Origin: Sweltsa coloradensis
Lineage: Eukaryota; Arthropoda; Insecta; Plecoptera; Chloroperlidae
Assembly: GCA_024449915.1 (NCBI GenBank)
Contig: JAMZAV010000297.1
Span: forward strand, 1,364,001-1,428,000
Length of the DNA stretch: 64,000 nucleotides
Direction: 5' to 3'
The notes below the pieces were generated by a model that searched no databases, had not been told where the DNA came from, and saw nothing but the letters and a program-made list of their open reading frames with translations. Of the stretch, positions 47,603 through 58,544 are shown piece after piece. Each line of letters begins with the position of its first letter. The stretch's first letter is position 1. The position numbers and the translations under genes are program-made.

Positions 47603-48434
47603 TAAAATTGACAATCTTAACAACGGCTTATTTATCACCAATAAAACCAATGCCTAAATCGTGGATAGTTGCTTTTCTTAATCTGATCATGATCAAATAA
47701 ATAAAAAAGTGCTTGAGTATTTGGTCTGAGGACTTAAACTTTGTTTATTTATTGTTTTGTATTTATTTAACTTCTAGTTGTAAAAACTTGCAGAGTATTG
47801 TAAAAAAACAGAAAACTGAAAGAAAACGTCGAACGTGGGTCTCATTTTTCTCTATAAAGCGTTTAACCACAAATAAGTCTGATGCTAATAGATGAAATAT
47901 GTAATAATGATCATCAAAGTCAATTCAATAGTGAGTGTTCTCATTACGCCACTGTGATGTATGTATTATTATAAATTACTCGTAGTACCTAGTGCTTTAA
48001 ATTAAGGGGCTACTATAAACAATAGAGGCGGATTGATTTAATAGTGGGAAATAATTTGCTTTTACCTTCGAAGGAAATCTAACACCTTCGTAACTGAGAT
48101 ACCACAAACCACTCGAAGTGAAATTCTACATTCCACAAAGGTTTCCTTAGCGAACAAACAGTTACTGTCTGGAACATGGCCGCCATAAGCTTTGACCGTA
48201 CCTACCTGGTACATACAATATTTAATCCGCTTCTGATTGGCTTCAGCCAAAGTTTATGGTTCACGCAGCTTACACCCAGCCTCGACTAAAGCCCTTTACA
48301 GGGTAGCTCCTGAGACAGTGAGTTTCGTGGCGGGACATATGTTCTACAGAATTAAATCGATAGAAAAAAAATATTTATTATTTATAATATTTCAAAAAAT
48401 ACTTCCAAGAAAGTTAGAAGAATAAACTCTGACT
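47603..48434. other. Gene-free DNA
   Basis: No frame over 62 codons and no repeat was recognised. Confidence 0.5.
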
Positions 48435-48686
48435 TTATAGCTATTTCTTTATCTTGGGAAACCTGTTATAGGGTCCAATTAGCCCCTCTTCAGGTGAACT
48501 AGGTATGTGCGGATAAAAAATTGTGAAGGGATATCCGAGGGCTGATTAAGAGGACTTAATCCCTTGCATTCGGAAAAAACCTTCGTTCAGGATTTCCGGT
48601 CTCGACGGGATTTGAACCCGGGACCTCCCGAATCAGACTCTCACGCTTACCGCTCGAGCCAACACTGTCGGTTATAGCTATTTCTT
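48435..48686 (-). repeat. SINE family D with 15-bp target duplication
   Basis: The 15-bp sequence TTATAGCTATTTCTT flanks the element exactly (48435-48449 and 48672-48686). The element proper is 48450-48671, 222 bp, on the minus strand. It starts CCGACAGTGTTGGCTCGAG with the A box TGGCTCGAGCGG, and the B box GGTTCAAATCC follows at normal spacing. The 3' end reads CCTATAACAGGTTTCCCAAG. This is the best-preserved D copy and proves target-primed retroposition. It is tRNA-derived and not a functional tRNA. Confidence 0.9.
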
Positions 48687-50382
48687 CGAACTATTATCAT
48701 ATCCCTTTTTATAGCCTAATATTAACTAAGTGTTTCAATACCGATTTTTCCATTTTGTCCAAATAATTGATTAAACAATGTGTTTTTATTAAGTTTTACC
48801 AACCAGGAAAAAATTTGCACTCATTAACCGAATGACCCAGTTTCCAAAGGTGGTTAGCTAAATAAACTTGAATTCTTTAATTTCCTCCCATTTTGTTGAA
48901 TAGTTTACACGATATTTCTTTTTGCGTTCTCTAGACTTGCAAATAGAACACTAAAACTAAGTTACATCGCTCAATGCAGAACTTCGTCTCTAAACGGTTC
49001 AAATACGTGAACCGTGAGTGGATTACCCATCATTACTAGAAGCTCATCGGATTGCACATACAGCTACGACGTCGCAGGGTTGGTAACACGTAGAGATTAT
49101 TTCAAATATGTGTTAATTTTTTTAGCATATTATATTTTATCATCTCGAATGTAGGCTCCTTGTGTTGCACATTGTCAAAGAAACACATTTTGTTGCCAGT
49201 GATTAATCTTGTGAGAGAAATACTAGTATAGAGATACGTGTACATATAGTGTTTTTAATATTCATTTTATAACATTTTGTAAAAACGTTTTTTGTTCTAC
49301 CTTCAAAATCTTGTCATATATTATTTTATAAAAAACGTCATCAAAACTGAATCAATATCATCAGAATTTTTACAAACAAATTATGAAAATAATGTTAATT
49401 AAATACGCATTTTGTAGAATCTGTACAATAACCGCTATTTCACTACTCAGACATGAGGTATCTGCGTACTTTCTATGCCTTTGCAAAATATTATGAGTTA
49501 GTATAGGCCTAACCACGTAACCTTTTGTTATCTTCCCCATGAATCTAAAGGTAATCAAAGACGACCATCACACAACGTTTAGCAAAAGGTTAAAATTGCC
49601 GTTTCAGAACATTATTTTAGCTGTATCATTATTTTGAGATCATATCTATTTAGTTTGATTATTATTTTGCAGTTTCATAATTATTTTATTATATTATAAG
49701 TATCGTCAGTAACTAATTACTCAAAATGTTATTTAAGGACTTATTTTATCTTGCGTATTCAAGTATAAATAACAATAGTTGTTGAAGAAGGTTTTATTGT
49801 TAGTTTTATTTAATATAAAATTGGTATTGAGTTTTTGTATTTTAATTTCTAAATGGTATTGTTTTAATGTTTCGTTTTCCTGCATTCAATGTGTGATATT
49901 TTCGGCTAGCTGCAGTTCTTTGAATGTGTGATTATTGTCATAATAATGAGGGATGAGAGATTAAAAGGAATGACAAGAATATGATTTCCACTAATAAGCA
50001 AAGTTCGACAGTGGAAATCATAATATCCAACTATCTATCTCTTCATCCCTCAACCCTCACAGCTTTGTATAATTTACTCTCACCTCAACTTTCGAGTGCA
50101 CCGAACAGAAAAAAACATGACAGGAAGTAGATCTGTTTGTTTTTACTTTGTTGTGAATAACAAACGTGAATGTGATTCCAAAACAAAAGAGACTAAAAAT
50201 AAATCCCCTGGTTTAAAAGAGAAAACGACTGGAAAAAGACGAGTATACGGGCAAATCCACGTACCAGACCAGACAGCTATGACATTTATTCGCTGGGTTT
50301 CAAACTAAACTAAAACCTCAAGGGTAATGATTAAGTTTTTAAGTTTATTTAGTTGGGAATACAATAGCGTTTCTTAATTTAA
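48687..50382. other. Gene-free DNA
   Basis: AT-rich sequence. A 70-codon frame at 50096-50308 has no recognisable domain. Confidence 0.5.
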
Positions 50383-51224
50383 CTAGGAAAACGCTTAAGG
50401 CTATTGTACCGCCTCTGGCCGATAATTTGAAAGTCGAAGAAACATGTCTGAAAAGTTTGCTGAATGAAAGAAGGCCTTTAAAATAACAGAAAAAAAATTG
50501 TGAATTTCTTTGGGCGGGACATAACCTCACTTTTGGAAATTATATTTAGATTTTTGGACAAAAGTGTGACATACAAGACTCGTTCAAAATTAAATTTTGA
50601 GAATCGGTTTTCTGGATATAGTTTCTATACACCTTTAGCTACAACTTGACTATAGCTTAAATAGTTTTCTGAAAATAACAGTTGGTGTACGAATTTTTTT
50701 GTCAAACGTTACAGATACGAGTTTTATTCTGTGGTTCTGTGGTTCTGTGAAAAACTTATTACAATAGGATCAAGCATGTAGGTGTAATAAGTAAAAAAAT
50801 TGTTTAAAAAAGAAAAAACCCACAAAGTTTCTATTTTCATTAGAAATAATTTTTCGATTGTGCTCAAATTAACACGAATATCTTAATTCATAAAATTAAG
50901 GTTCTGTGAAAAAATAATTAAAATCGGATAAAGCATGTAGATGTTATAAGTAAAATAAATTTTCAAAAAATCGAAAAAAATCGTAAAATTGCGATTTTTA
51001 TGAGAAATAATTTTTCGATGGCGCTCAAAAACGTGGCAGTTCTAAGTTCAGAGATTTTGAAGGCCTCCATAAAATTTCATCGCAATTGGAGTATCGGTTT
51101 AGCCGAAATCGTGCTAACAAACAGACAAAAATACAGAAAGAAAGAAAGAAAAAAAAAACATTCCGGATTTTTTTTCTCCAGTGTAGTAAATGGAATCTTC
51201 GCTTCGCTCGCTACGCTCATCCAA
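50383..51224 (-). mobile_element. Helitron-like element, type II, interrupted by a TTAA MITE
   Basis: On the plus strand it starts CTAGGAAAACGCTTAA (the reverse of the 3' terminus) and ends CGCTCATCCAA. Immediately inside the terminal hairpin, at its own TTAA (50395-50398), a family C MITE begins with GGCTATTGTACC and runs to about 50735. The MITE's right end and the adjoining Helitron hairpin and sub-terminal repeat are gone, joined directly to interior type II sequence. This implies a deletion after insertion. The type II interior, with its 'CGCTCAAAAACGTGGCAG' block, continues to the 5' end. Confidence 0.75.
50395..50735. mobile_element. TTAA MITE (family C), truncated copy inside a Helitron-like element
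   Basis: Closely similar to 9432-9760 in direct orientation. The left TTAA and GGCTATT terminus are present, the right terminus is deleted. The internal palindrome seen in copy 1 is partly lost. The insertion site is a TTAA belonging to the Helitron-like 3' hairpin. Confidence 0.8.
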
Positions 51225-51258
51225 TTATTAAAATAAATAACAAAAATGTTGTATGCAA

Positions 51259-51388
51259 TTGGTGGAGATGCCGGGTAGAGAAAGAAATTTTGAAACTCCA
51301 TAAGAATAGCATTGTTGGTGGAGGTGCCGGGTAGAGAAAGAAAATTTTTAACTCCATAAGAATAGCATTGTTGGTGGAGGTGCCGGGT
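51259..51388. repeat. 56-bp tandem repeat, about 2.3 units
   Basis: TTGGTGGAGGTGCCGGGT recurs at 51259 (one mismatch), 51315 and 51371, a 56-bp period, with AACTCCATAAGAATAGCATT completing the unit. The same 18-mer appears singly at 59802 and 60328. Confidence 0.85.
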
Positions 51389-51570
51389 CTTTACTTTTGA
51401 TTTAATATTTTTACGTTGTACTCCTGTTTAATTACTGAGGGTGGTATTATTGCTGAGTTTTTTTTTATGTATAGCACACGTGACCGTGAATTAATTGGGT
51501 GTGTTTCAAATTATGGAGGTCAGTGTACTGTAAACAACAAATCGTGTCTCAGTACTCTTACTTACTATCA

Positions 51571-52149
51571 CTAGGAAAACGCTAAAGTCCCGCCGCGTTG
51601 ATGGATGAGCTTTTTAAAGTTTTTAGTTTGCGTGGGATATCTTTACTTTTGCAAGTGCTTAGTTTTGATACCTACGCATTGTAGGTGATTGTTGTCAAGT
51701 TTCTATTGTTTCTTGGCAATTGGTATTATTTACCGTAAAAAACTTATATTAAAAGCTTTATTTCTTTAAATTCTGGCTAACTTTTTCAACTTTTTCTTTC
51801 AAAAGCAATACATTACCATAACCTTAATGCCCATTAGAAATATGAACGTTGTAGCCCCACCCGTTTGGTCAGAATCGGCCCAAATGTCACGAAAATATCG
51901 CACTCAAAATCGAAAAAAATCATAAAAGTACGATATTCATGAGAAATATTTTTTCGATTGTACCTCAAAACGTGCCAAGTCTAAGTTCAGAGAAAACGAA
52001 GGTCCCCTTTAATTTTCATCAAGATCGCTTATGCCGTTTGCCCGGAATCGTGCGAACAAACAGACAGAAACAAAAAAAAAAAAAAAAAACACCCGAGCTA
52101 AATTTTTTTGGGGGTCGGTGAAATTGAAGTCTTCGCTTCGCTCATCTAA
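51571..52149 (-). mobile_element. Helitron-like element, type I, short copy
   Basis: It reads in reverse from CTAGGAAAACGCTAAAG and GCGTTGATGGATGAGC to CTTCGCTTCGCTCATC. It matches 27181-28151 along both ends, including TAAAGCTTT and GACCAAACGGG blocks, but carries a single internal unit instead of three. An A-run and 'GATTCC' segment mark the 5' side. Confidence 0.78.
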
Positions 52150-52240
52150 TTCAATTACGAAATATGACGTAATATGATTTAAATAGTATTATGATGAAAC
52201 CATTTCCGCAAATAGTATATTTAGTTATTATGTTTAGTTT

Positions 52241-52500
52241 ATGTGGACTAGGGGCACGTCAACCGTAGGTCGTAATGCGCTACTCTATAGCCTAGGAAGG
52301 AAAGTCTCATACTGATCAGAACCAGCCATGGGTAAGGGGAGGAAAGGGGGTTCTCACGTCAAGGTGATCGTCTTTGTCGTCGTTCGTCGTGTCATTGTCG
52401 TCGCCGTTGAAGAGGTCGTCATGGGAATGGGGAGGTGTTCCCGATGACGACTGCCAGATCTCGCCTCTAGTTTTGGAAAGTAAAATACTCCCTTTTACAT
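52241..52500 (-). repeat. SINE family A, left part of a copy split by a Helitron-like insertion
   Basis: It runs from a decayed tail (GGGCACGTCAACCG) through the GTC block to TAAAATACTCCCTTTTACAT. The remaining head portion lies at 53239-53319. Together they make one A copy interrupted at the site corresponding to CTAG^(C)TGATGTTT in other copies. Confidence 0.8.
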
Positions 52501-52506
52501 ACTAGA

Positions 52507-53238
52507 CTAGGAAACGCTTAAGTCCCGCCCGTTGTTGGATGAGCGTAATTGGTGCATTGAGCTGCCATGTGTTACGTGATTCTGTTGTTTTGAAAATTTT
52601 ACTAATCGAAGATTTTTTAAATTAGTTAAATAAATAAAAATTAACTTAATTTATAATAAATCGTAATTAAAAAAAAATCGTAAAATTCAATTTCATAAGG
52701 AATAATTATTCGAATCGCGCCCAATTAACACGAGATTAATCCATGAAATTAAGTCTGTTGAAAAAAAATCACAATAGTGTAAGCATGTAGGTGTATAAGT
52801 CAAAGAATTGTTTTAAAAGAAGAAACCCGTTAAATTTCGATTTTCATGAGAAATAATTTTCGATTGCGCTCAAATTCACAAGAATATCTAAATTCATAAA
52901 ATAAAGGTTCTGTGCAAAAATCATTAAAATCGGATAAATCATGTAGGTGTTATAAGTCGAAGAAATTTGAAAAAATCGAAAAATATCGTAAAATTGCGTT
53001 TTTTATAAGAAAAATTTCCGATTGCGCTCAAAAACGTGGCAGTTTCTAAGTTCAGAGATTTCGAAGGTCTCCAGAAAATTTCATCGCAATCGGAGTATCG
53101 GTTTAGCCGGAATCGTGTTAACAAACACACAAAAATACAAAAAAAAAAAAAAAAAAAAAAAAAGAAAGGAAAAAAAAAAAACATTCCGGATTTTTTTCTC
53201 CAGTGTAGTGAAATGGAATCTTCGCTACGCTCATCCAA
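52507..53238 (-). mobile_element. Helitron-like element, type II, nested in SINE A
   Basis: CTAGGAAACGCTTAAG and the hairpin/sub-terminal repeat (TTGTTGGATGAGCG) form the left end; CGCTACGCTCATCCA forms the right end. Internal type II units and the A-run (about 53138-53180) are present. The flanks are SINE A sequence that joins without duplication when the insert is removed, as expected for a rolling-circle element. Confidence 0.85.
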
Positions 53239-53319
53239 TGATGTTTACTAGATGGACTTTTTCTCTTGAATCGCCTTTAACGATTAGCAGAGTTTTACTC
53301 TGAGCCAAATTATACCCCG
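53239..53319 (-). repeat. SINE family A, right part of the split copy
   Basis: TGATGTTTACTAGATGGAC, CTCTTGAATCGCCTTTAACG and AGCAGAG...CCCCG match the head side of the A consensus, continuing 52241-52500. Confidence 0.8.
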
Positions 53320-53384
53320 TGATCTTTAGTTTTTAATTGTTGTAATGCGAAACGAATGGTTTGATTGAGGTAGATTATTGGCCC

Positions 53385-53500
53385 ACCTCTAATAATATGA
53401 ACTACCCGTTGAGACCCTCTTCAAAGATTATTTCTCAACGGGATTCGAACCGGAACCTCCCGAATCAGAGTCTCGAGCTTAACGCTTGAGCCAACAGTCA
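53385..53500 (-). repeat. SINE family D, truncated minus-strand copy
   Basis: In reverse, TGTTGGCTCAAGCGTTAAGC (A box TGGCTCAAGCG) and GGTTCGAATCCCGTTGAG (B box) are clear. The middle and 3' part are shortened compared with 48450-48671. Confidence 0.65.
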
Positions 53501-54471
53501 GTATAAAAATATAAATCCTTTTGTTGCTGAAGCGATTTAGCGTTGCATACCATGGGATTGTAGCGTGGATGTAGCGTGGATATATTGTAGATGTTTCTTG
53601 GATGTAGCAAGATTGTAGCTTGGATTTTTGAATTAATAGATAATAAATAAAATAATAATATTACTGTGTATCTCTATATATTATTTATTTTGAGAGTAGG
53701 GTAAGCTAGTACCATTGGTCCTGTACTACACATGTGGATAAGAGAGACTAACTTTTTCATTTTTATAAGCATTGGGAAAACTTTTTAAAGTTGAACATTT
53801 GGTCCGCGTATTGTTTAGTTTGTTTATTTTGTAGGACTTTTTTTATCAATAATATATTTTGTAATTTCTTAGGTGGTTGCACAAAGTTTATTTTTTTTCT
53901 TGTGTTAAATAACGTGGATAAATCATAGACGTTACTGGAAACCACATTTAAATCTGTTTAAAGATAAAATATTTTGTTAAATACTTAAGCTCAAACGTAT
54001 TTCATTGACAAAGCCTGGATGTGTTTCTTTACAAAGTGGTAAAGCATAAAAGGTGGTATCTTATCTGCTTTAAGGCGAGGCTGCGTTTGCGAGGGAGATT
54101 TCTAATGTTTGTTTTCTCCCCATACTATAATAACTCTTCGGCTTTAAGAAAGAGAACGAAATCGTATTTATTTAAGTGAAGGGTTAACTAGTACCATTGG
54201 TCCTGTACTACACATGTGGATAAGAGGGACTAACTAACCCCGATCGGGATGGATTTTTTAACTTCTGAATTTGTATTAAATATTAGAATGAAATAGGTTA
54301 CAGGCTAGATATATCCCTGATAACAAATTCTTTTAGTGGAATATACTATAATAGGCCTAATTATAGTTTGTACTTCACCATAGCTTATAGTCCAGTAAAT
54401 ATGTTTCAGGCCTATACAATTAAAATCGACAAGTTAATTTTACAAAAAAAAAAATAATATATAGAGCGATA
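53501..54471. other. Gene-free DNA with a 54-bp direct repeat pair
   Basis: 53698-53751 and 54181-54234 match with about three differences (shared core CTAGTACCATTGGTCCTGTA). They enclose about 430 bp of unrecognised AT-rich sequence. A run of GTAGC/TGGAT imperfect repeats lies at about 53565-53622. Confidence 0.6.
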
Positions 54472-55090
54472 TGCTATTCAACCGCGGTTTTCTATTTTCC
54501 CAAAATATGCTACCAAGTCAAAATATAGTGAATTGGCTTTGAAACTGGCTATATTAGAAAATCAAAACTATTTTTTCAAATTTTTCTGATCAGGCACACG
54601 CAAATATCGCCTCTTCAAATTAATTTCAAACATCAATTCGCCCAAGAACACCATTCAATGTATAGTTCTTGTGGTTTTGTGACATTGATTTTCAACTGGT
54701 TTTCTAGAGGCTGACTGAGAGAAAAAAGTTTTTTTTACAATTGTCTTTTCTGCGAATTTTTTCGTTTAGCGGTATTTTGTACCAATTTGTACCGCCAAAC
54801 GAAAAAATCACAGAAAAAACAATTGTTAAAAAAATCTTTTTCTCTCTCAGCCTCAAGAAAACCAGTTGAAAATTAATGTCACAAAAACCCAACTACCTAC
54901 GTTGAATGGTGTGCTTGGGCGAATTGAAGTTTGAAATTATTTTGAAGAGACGATGTTTGCCGTATGCCCGATCAGAAAATTTTGAACAAAAAATAGTTTT
55001 GATTTTCTAAAAGAGCCAGGTTTCAAAGCCATTCACTATATTTTGACTTGGTATCATATTTGGGAAAATTTAAAACGCGGTCTAATAGCC
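54472..55090. mobile_element. Foldback MITE, arms about 300 bp
   Basis: The whole 619-bp stretch is an imperfect palindrome centred near 54780. The left arm begins TGCTATTCAACCGCGG and the right arm, reverse-complemented, begins GGCTATTAGACCGCG. Long internal matches include TCAAAATATAGTGAA, AATTTCAAAC and TTTTCAACTGGTTTTCT. The right end is followed by TTAA (55091-55094); the left flank is GATA. The GGCTATT end and TTAA link it to the MITE at 9432-9786. There is no coding capacity. Confidence 0.85.
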
Positions 55091-55094
55091 TTAA

Positions 55095-55789
55095 CAAGGT
55101 CCAACTGTTATTATTCGCCAAGAAAGTAGCCTATTTAATTTGTAACTAACTGAAAGTTGGTTGGAAGCGTCAGTTGATGACACCACGACTCCGTGCCTCA
55201 CGCCTAGGTAACTCTTGAGTTGTATTGTCACAAAACGCGTAGCAATCACAGGCAGCGCGTAACGCTCTGTAGCGCTCCGAGAAACTAGCCGAGCGAGAAA
55301 CACGAGCGACTGGAATGAACCCCAGCCAGCCAGCCAGTCTGTCTACAATGTGTCTCGCTGCTTAGACGGCAGACGTGACGCGAATTATTACTGCGAAGAT
55401 TGGATGCAGTTGGCATGCCCGTCACAGCGATTAGTGGCGGTTGACTTTTGCAGGGTTGTCGAGGTCTAGAGGAAATTCGAAATAATAGCTTTTTCGTTTT
55501 TCGTATCTTTATCCAAAACTGCCCTCAAAAAGCTCGATTTTTTCATACCTTGCCTGTTTTTATTCTATCTTGTTTTTGTGGTTAATTTAAGTATGGTTGG
55601 TGTACTAGATTTCGTATTTTTTTCATCTACGATATATTTTAATGTGAATTGATTGTTACAATAATCTGAAACACACTGACACATTGACAAGTCTTTATGT
55701 ATAAGGTGTATAGACAATTATTATGTGTACGTGTACTGAATCAGAATGGAGAACTACAGTAATTTTTATTTATAAACTTTAACCTTCAA
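55095..55789. other. Gene-free DNA
   Basis: GC-richer near 55180-55450, with a short CCAGCCAGCCAG run at 55322-55335. No recognisable frame. Confidence 0.45.
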
Positions 55790-56161
55790 CTTTGGAAGCA
55801 TTTTTTGGTTTATTTGGATTAAGGACGCGTCATAATAGGTAGGTCATAATACACCACTCTAGCCTAAGGGGGGGGAGGGGGGAGGAGGGGCCCATGCTGG
55901 TCAGAACCAGCCACGGGTAAGGGGAGGAATGGGGGTTTCTCAAGTCGCGGTCGTCATCGTCTTTGTCATCGTTCGTTGTGTCACTGTCATCGTCGCCGGG
56001 GAGTCGTCAAGGGAAGGGGGCAAGGTCCCCGACTACGATTGCCAGAGCTCGCCTCTAGTTTCGGGGAGTAAGATACTCCGCTCTTGTTTGCGAGGTGGAC
56101 TTTTTCTCTTGAATCGCCTTGTACTGGGTTAATTCTACCCCGGGCCCAACCTTTGGAAGCA
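55790..56161 (-). repeat. SINE family A with 11-bp target duplication
   Basis: CTTTGGAAGCA flanks the element on both sides (55790-55800 and 56151-56161). The element proper is 55801-56150. It starts on the plus strand with a T-run (its poly-A tail on minus) and ends CCCCGGGCCCAAC. The segment between AATCGCCTT and GGGTTAATTC is slightly shortened in the head. The duplication and A-tail establish that family A is a retroposed SINE on the minus strand. Confidence 0.9.
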
Positions 56162-58177
56162 GAAATGAAACTAAAGAACAAACAAGCCCTCCAACAAGCC
56201 ACATTAATATCGCGTGCTTCTATCTATAAATAAAATATTTAAAACCTATCTACCATCTATTCATTCCACTAGAGGGATTTAATTTTAAAGTAAATCGATT
56301 AAAACTTGTCTGCAGTGATCGGTATTTATAATAGGAAAAAGCGACAAAATATTTGGTCAAAATTTTGTTCACATACGACACTAGAATGAATATGGCTCAT
56401 TCCGAAAAAAGTTTGATAATTCATTTTTTTAATATGATAATGTTATGAATATCGGCATATACTTCTCCCTATTTACCTACCTACTTGTCTCTTCCCAGTC
56501 ATCATTCATTCATTAAGTCATTATGTATTACAGAGTAAGCTTGCAATACATTAATTAAGTACTTCATAAATGTACCATTCAACAAGTTTTGGATATTAAC
56601 TCCTTTAACACCTTTGAAAAAAGGCTCTGATTAACTAAAAGCTCGCGCGAGGTTTTCAGTGGAATCAGTGAGACTTTCCCGAGGGCCGAATTAGCGTCTG
56701 TTCATAACGTTATTACCTGCGCTGTGAATCTGCACAGTTTGTTTGTTCCCTGCCCTAGTGGTTCACGGTTGGTTAGGACTTTGGACATAGCTCCTGTACG
56801 TACTTCTCTCTCGATACACAGTACTTAATTCTATATTAATTGACGTCTGGCTTTTCATTTCACAAAACATTTGTACAGAATCTGGACTTCAGTTTCGGGT
56901 GAAATCATTATCACTACTCTAATGTCAAATGTCACAGCTACATGTCGTATAGGATGGGGTCATAGACAAAGTTCAGTGCTTTCAATCGATTATGGAATTG
57001 TGGAAATGACAATAAATATTCAAATTGAAAAAGTGTGTGCAAGGTAACATACATCGAATAAACTGAAGTAAGATTGTAAATGTTCCGCATTTAAGAGGAT
57101 TCCCGTTATAATATTAAAAGGGAGTCATACATATTTTTTTGTCATACAAAAAATGTTACATGTAATCAAAAAGTAGTTAATAGTTTATAAACATTTTGTG
57201 TATTGTTAGAATTATCCTGCTTGAAAAAATACATAAATATTTGTTTCAGTACGGTACAATTTATTTTTTATTTAACCCACCAATTTTAATTTCGTTTCAT
57301 TAAACCATTTGACCGTTATACATGAAGTGAAGCTATGGAAAGACAGGAAATAGTGGGGTGAATTGGTGGGGATACAGATGCAGATGCTCAATAATGTAGA
57401 TTATCTACCTAGGACCTACCATACATCCATACTCAGTTTATAATTATTGCTGACCTGTGTATACGAGTTGGAATTTACATTCGATGTAGCATGCCAATTA
57501 ACGTTTCCTGTACAAAGCTATGCAACCCTACCTATCAGGAAAATGCTGAATGTTTCCGATTGTTGAACTCGCTTTCCACATTTTATTTAACCAATTAGGT
57601 ATCGACTGCGAAGAAAACAAACGCACGGCTCTGGGCGTGGACTCCCAGCTCCCCCTCCCACCTCGCTTTCAGCGTCGGATTTAGAGCCAGCGACTCGGCG
57701 AGCTGCTTTGTTAATGAGGATTATATTTTCACCACCGCAGATTGAATTAAATTGAAACATTTCAGTACATTTTGTGATCGCACGTTGCCATGTACCATTC
57801 GCTCTAATCCACGGGGACATGAATGAACACTGTGGTGGTTGGTGTTCATGGAAACTACTAGACCAAACTCATTGTAGTATTGCCCATTTTCAGATTCAAT
57901 GCATTATCCGTCTACTTCAGCGCATCAAGTTTGGTGTTTTAGTCAGCGGAGGAGCTGTTAAATTATACATGGATAAATCTACGGATTTGGGTCAAATGTA
58001 TGACAAGATGTGCCAGTTCTTGTAGCTTAGTGGGTATAGGGTAGAAGAAAATGTACGTTGTTGTTTTTAGGATGTATAGTTTCAGGCTACTTTACAGTAG
58101 GTTGACGTACGCATCGGTAGATGTGCTTATATTATATGTATAAACCAATTATTTAGGCAAGCTTATAATGTGTACTT
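56162..58177. other. Gene-free DNA
   Basis: A GC-richer patch at about 57590-57830 contains frames of 77 and 83 codons on opposite strands with no recognisable domain. The rest is AT-rich. Confidence 0.45.
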
Positions 58178-58246
58178 AGTTTTAAGTCGTCCTCCTTTGT
58201 AAATCAGTTTTTATAATTGAAGAGTATTGACGTTAAATAAATAAAT
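58178..58246 (+). repeat. SINE E tail fragment, plus strand
   Basis: GTCGTCCTCCTTTGTAAATC, CAGTTTTTATAATTG and GACGTTAAATAAATAAA give the E tail in its natural orientation, ending in the (AAAT)n-like 3' terminus. Confidence 0.7.
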
Positions 58247-58544
58247 TATTAAATGACAGACAGATGCAAAAAATAGCGCAAGCTAACTATTTATATATAT
58301 TTCTAGAAAGAAGAGAAATTATTTATACAAAATCAATTTTAAGTATAACTGTTGGAAAATGATTTTTTTATGTAAGTAAGATTTGTTTATTGACGCTGAT
58401 ACTAAGTTTGTGTTGACTAAATTATATTTGCAAAAAATCACAAATACTTAAATATTATTATTGAAGCACCTTTCCAATAGTAAAAATCGATTTAGATTAA
58501 ATTAATTATTTTTGTGAATTGTATAGCACTTTGTATTGATTCTT

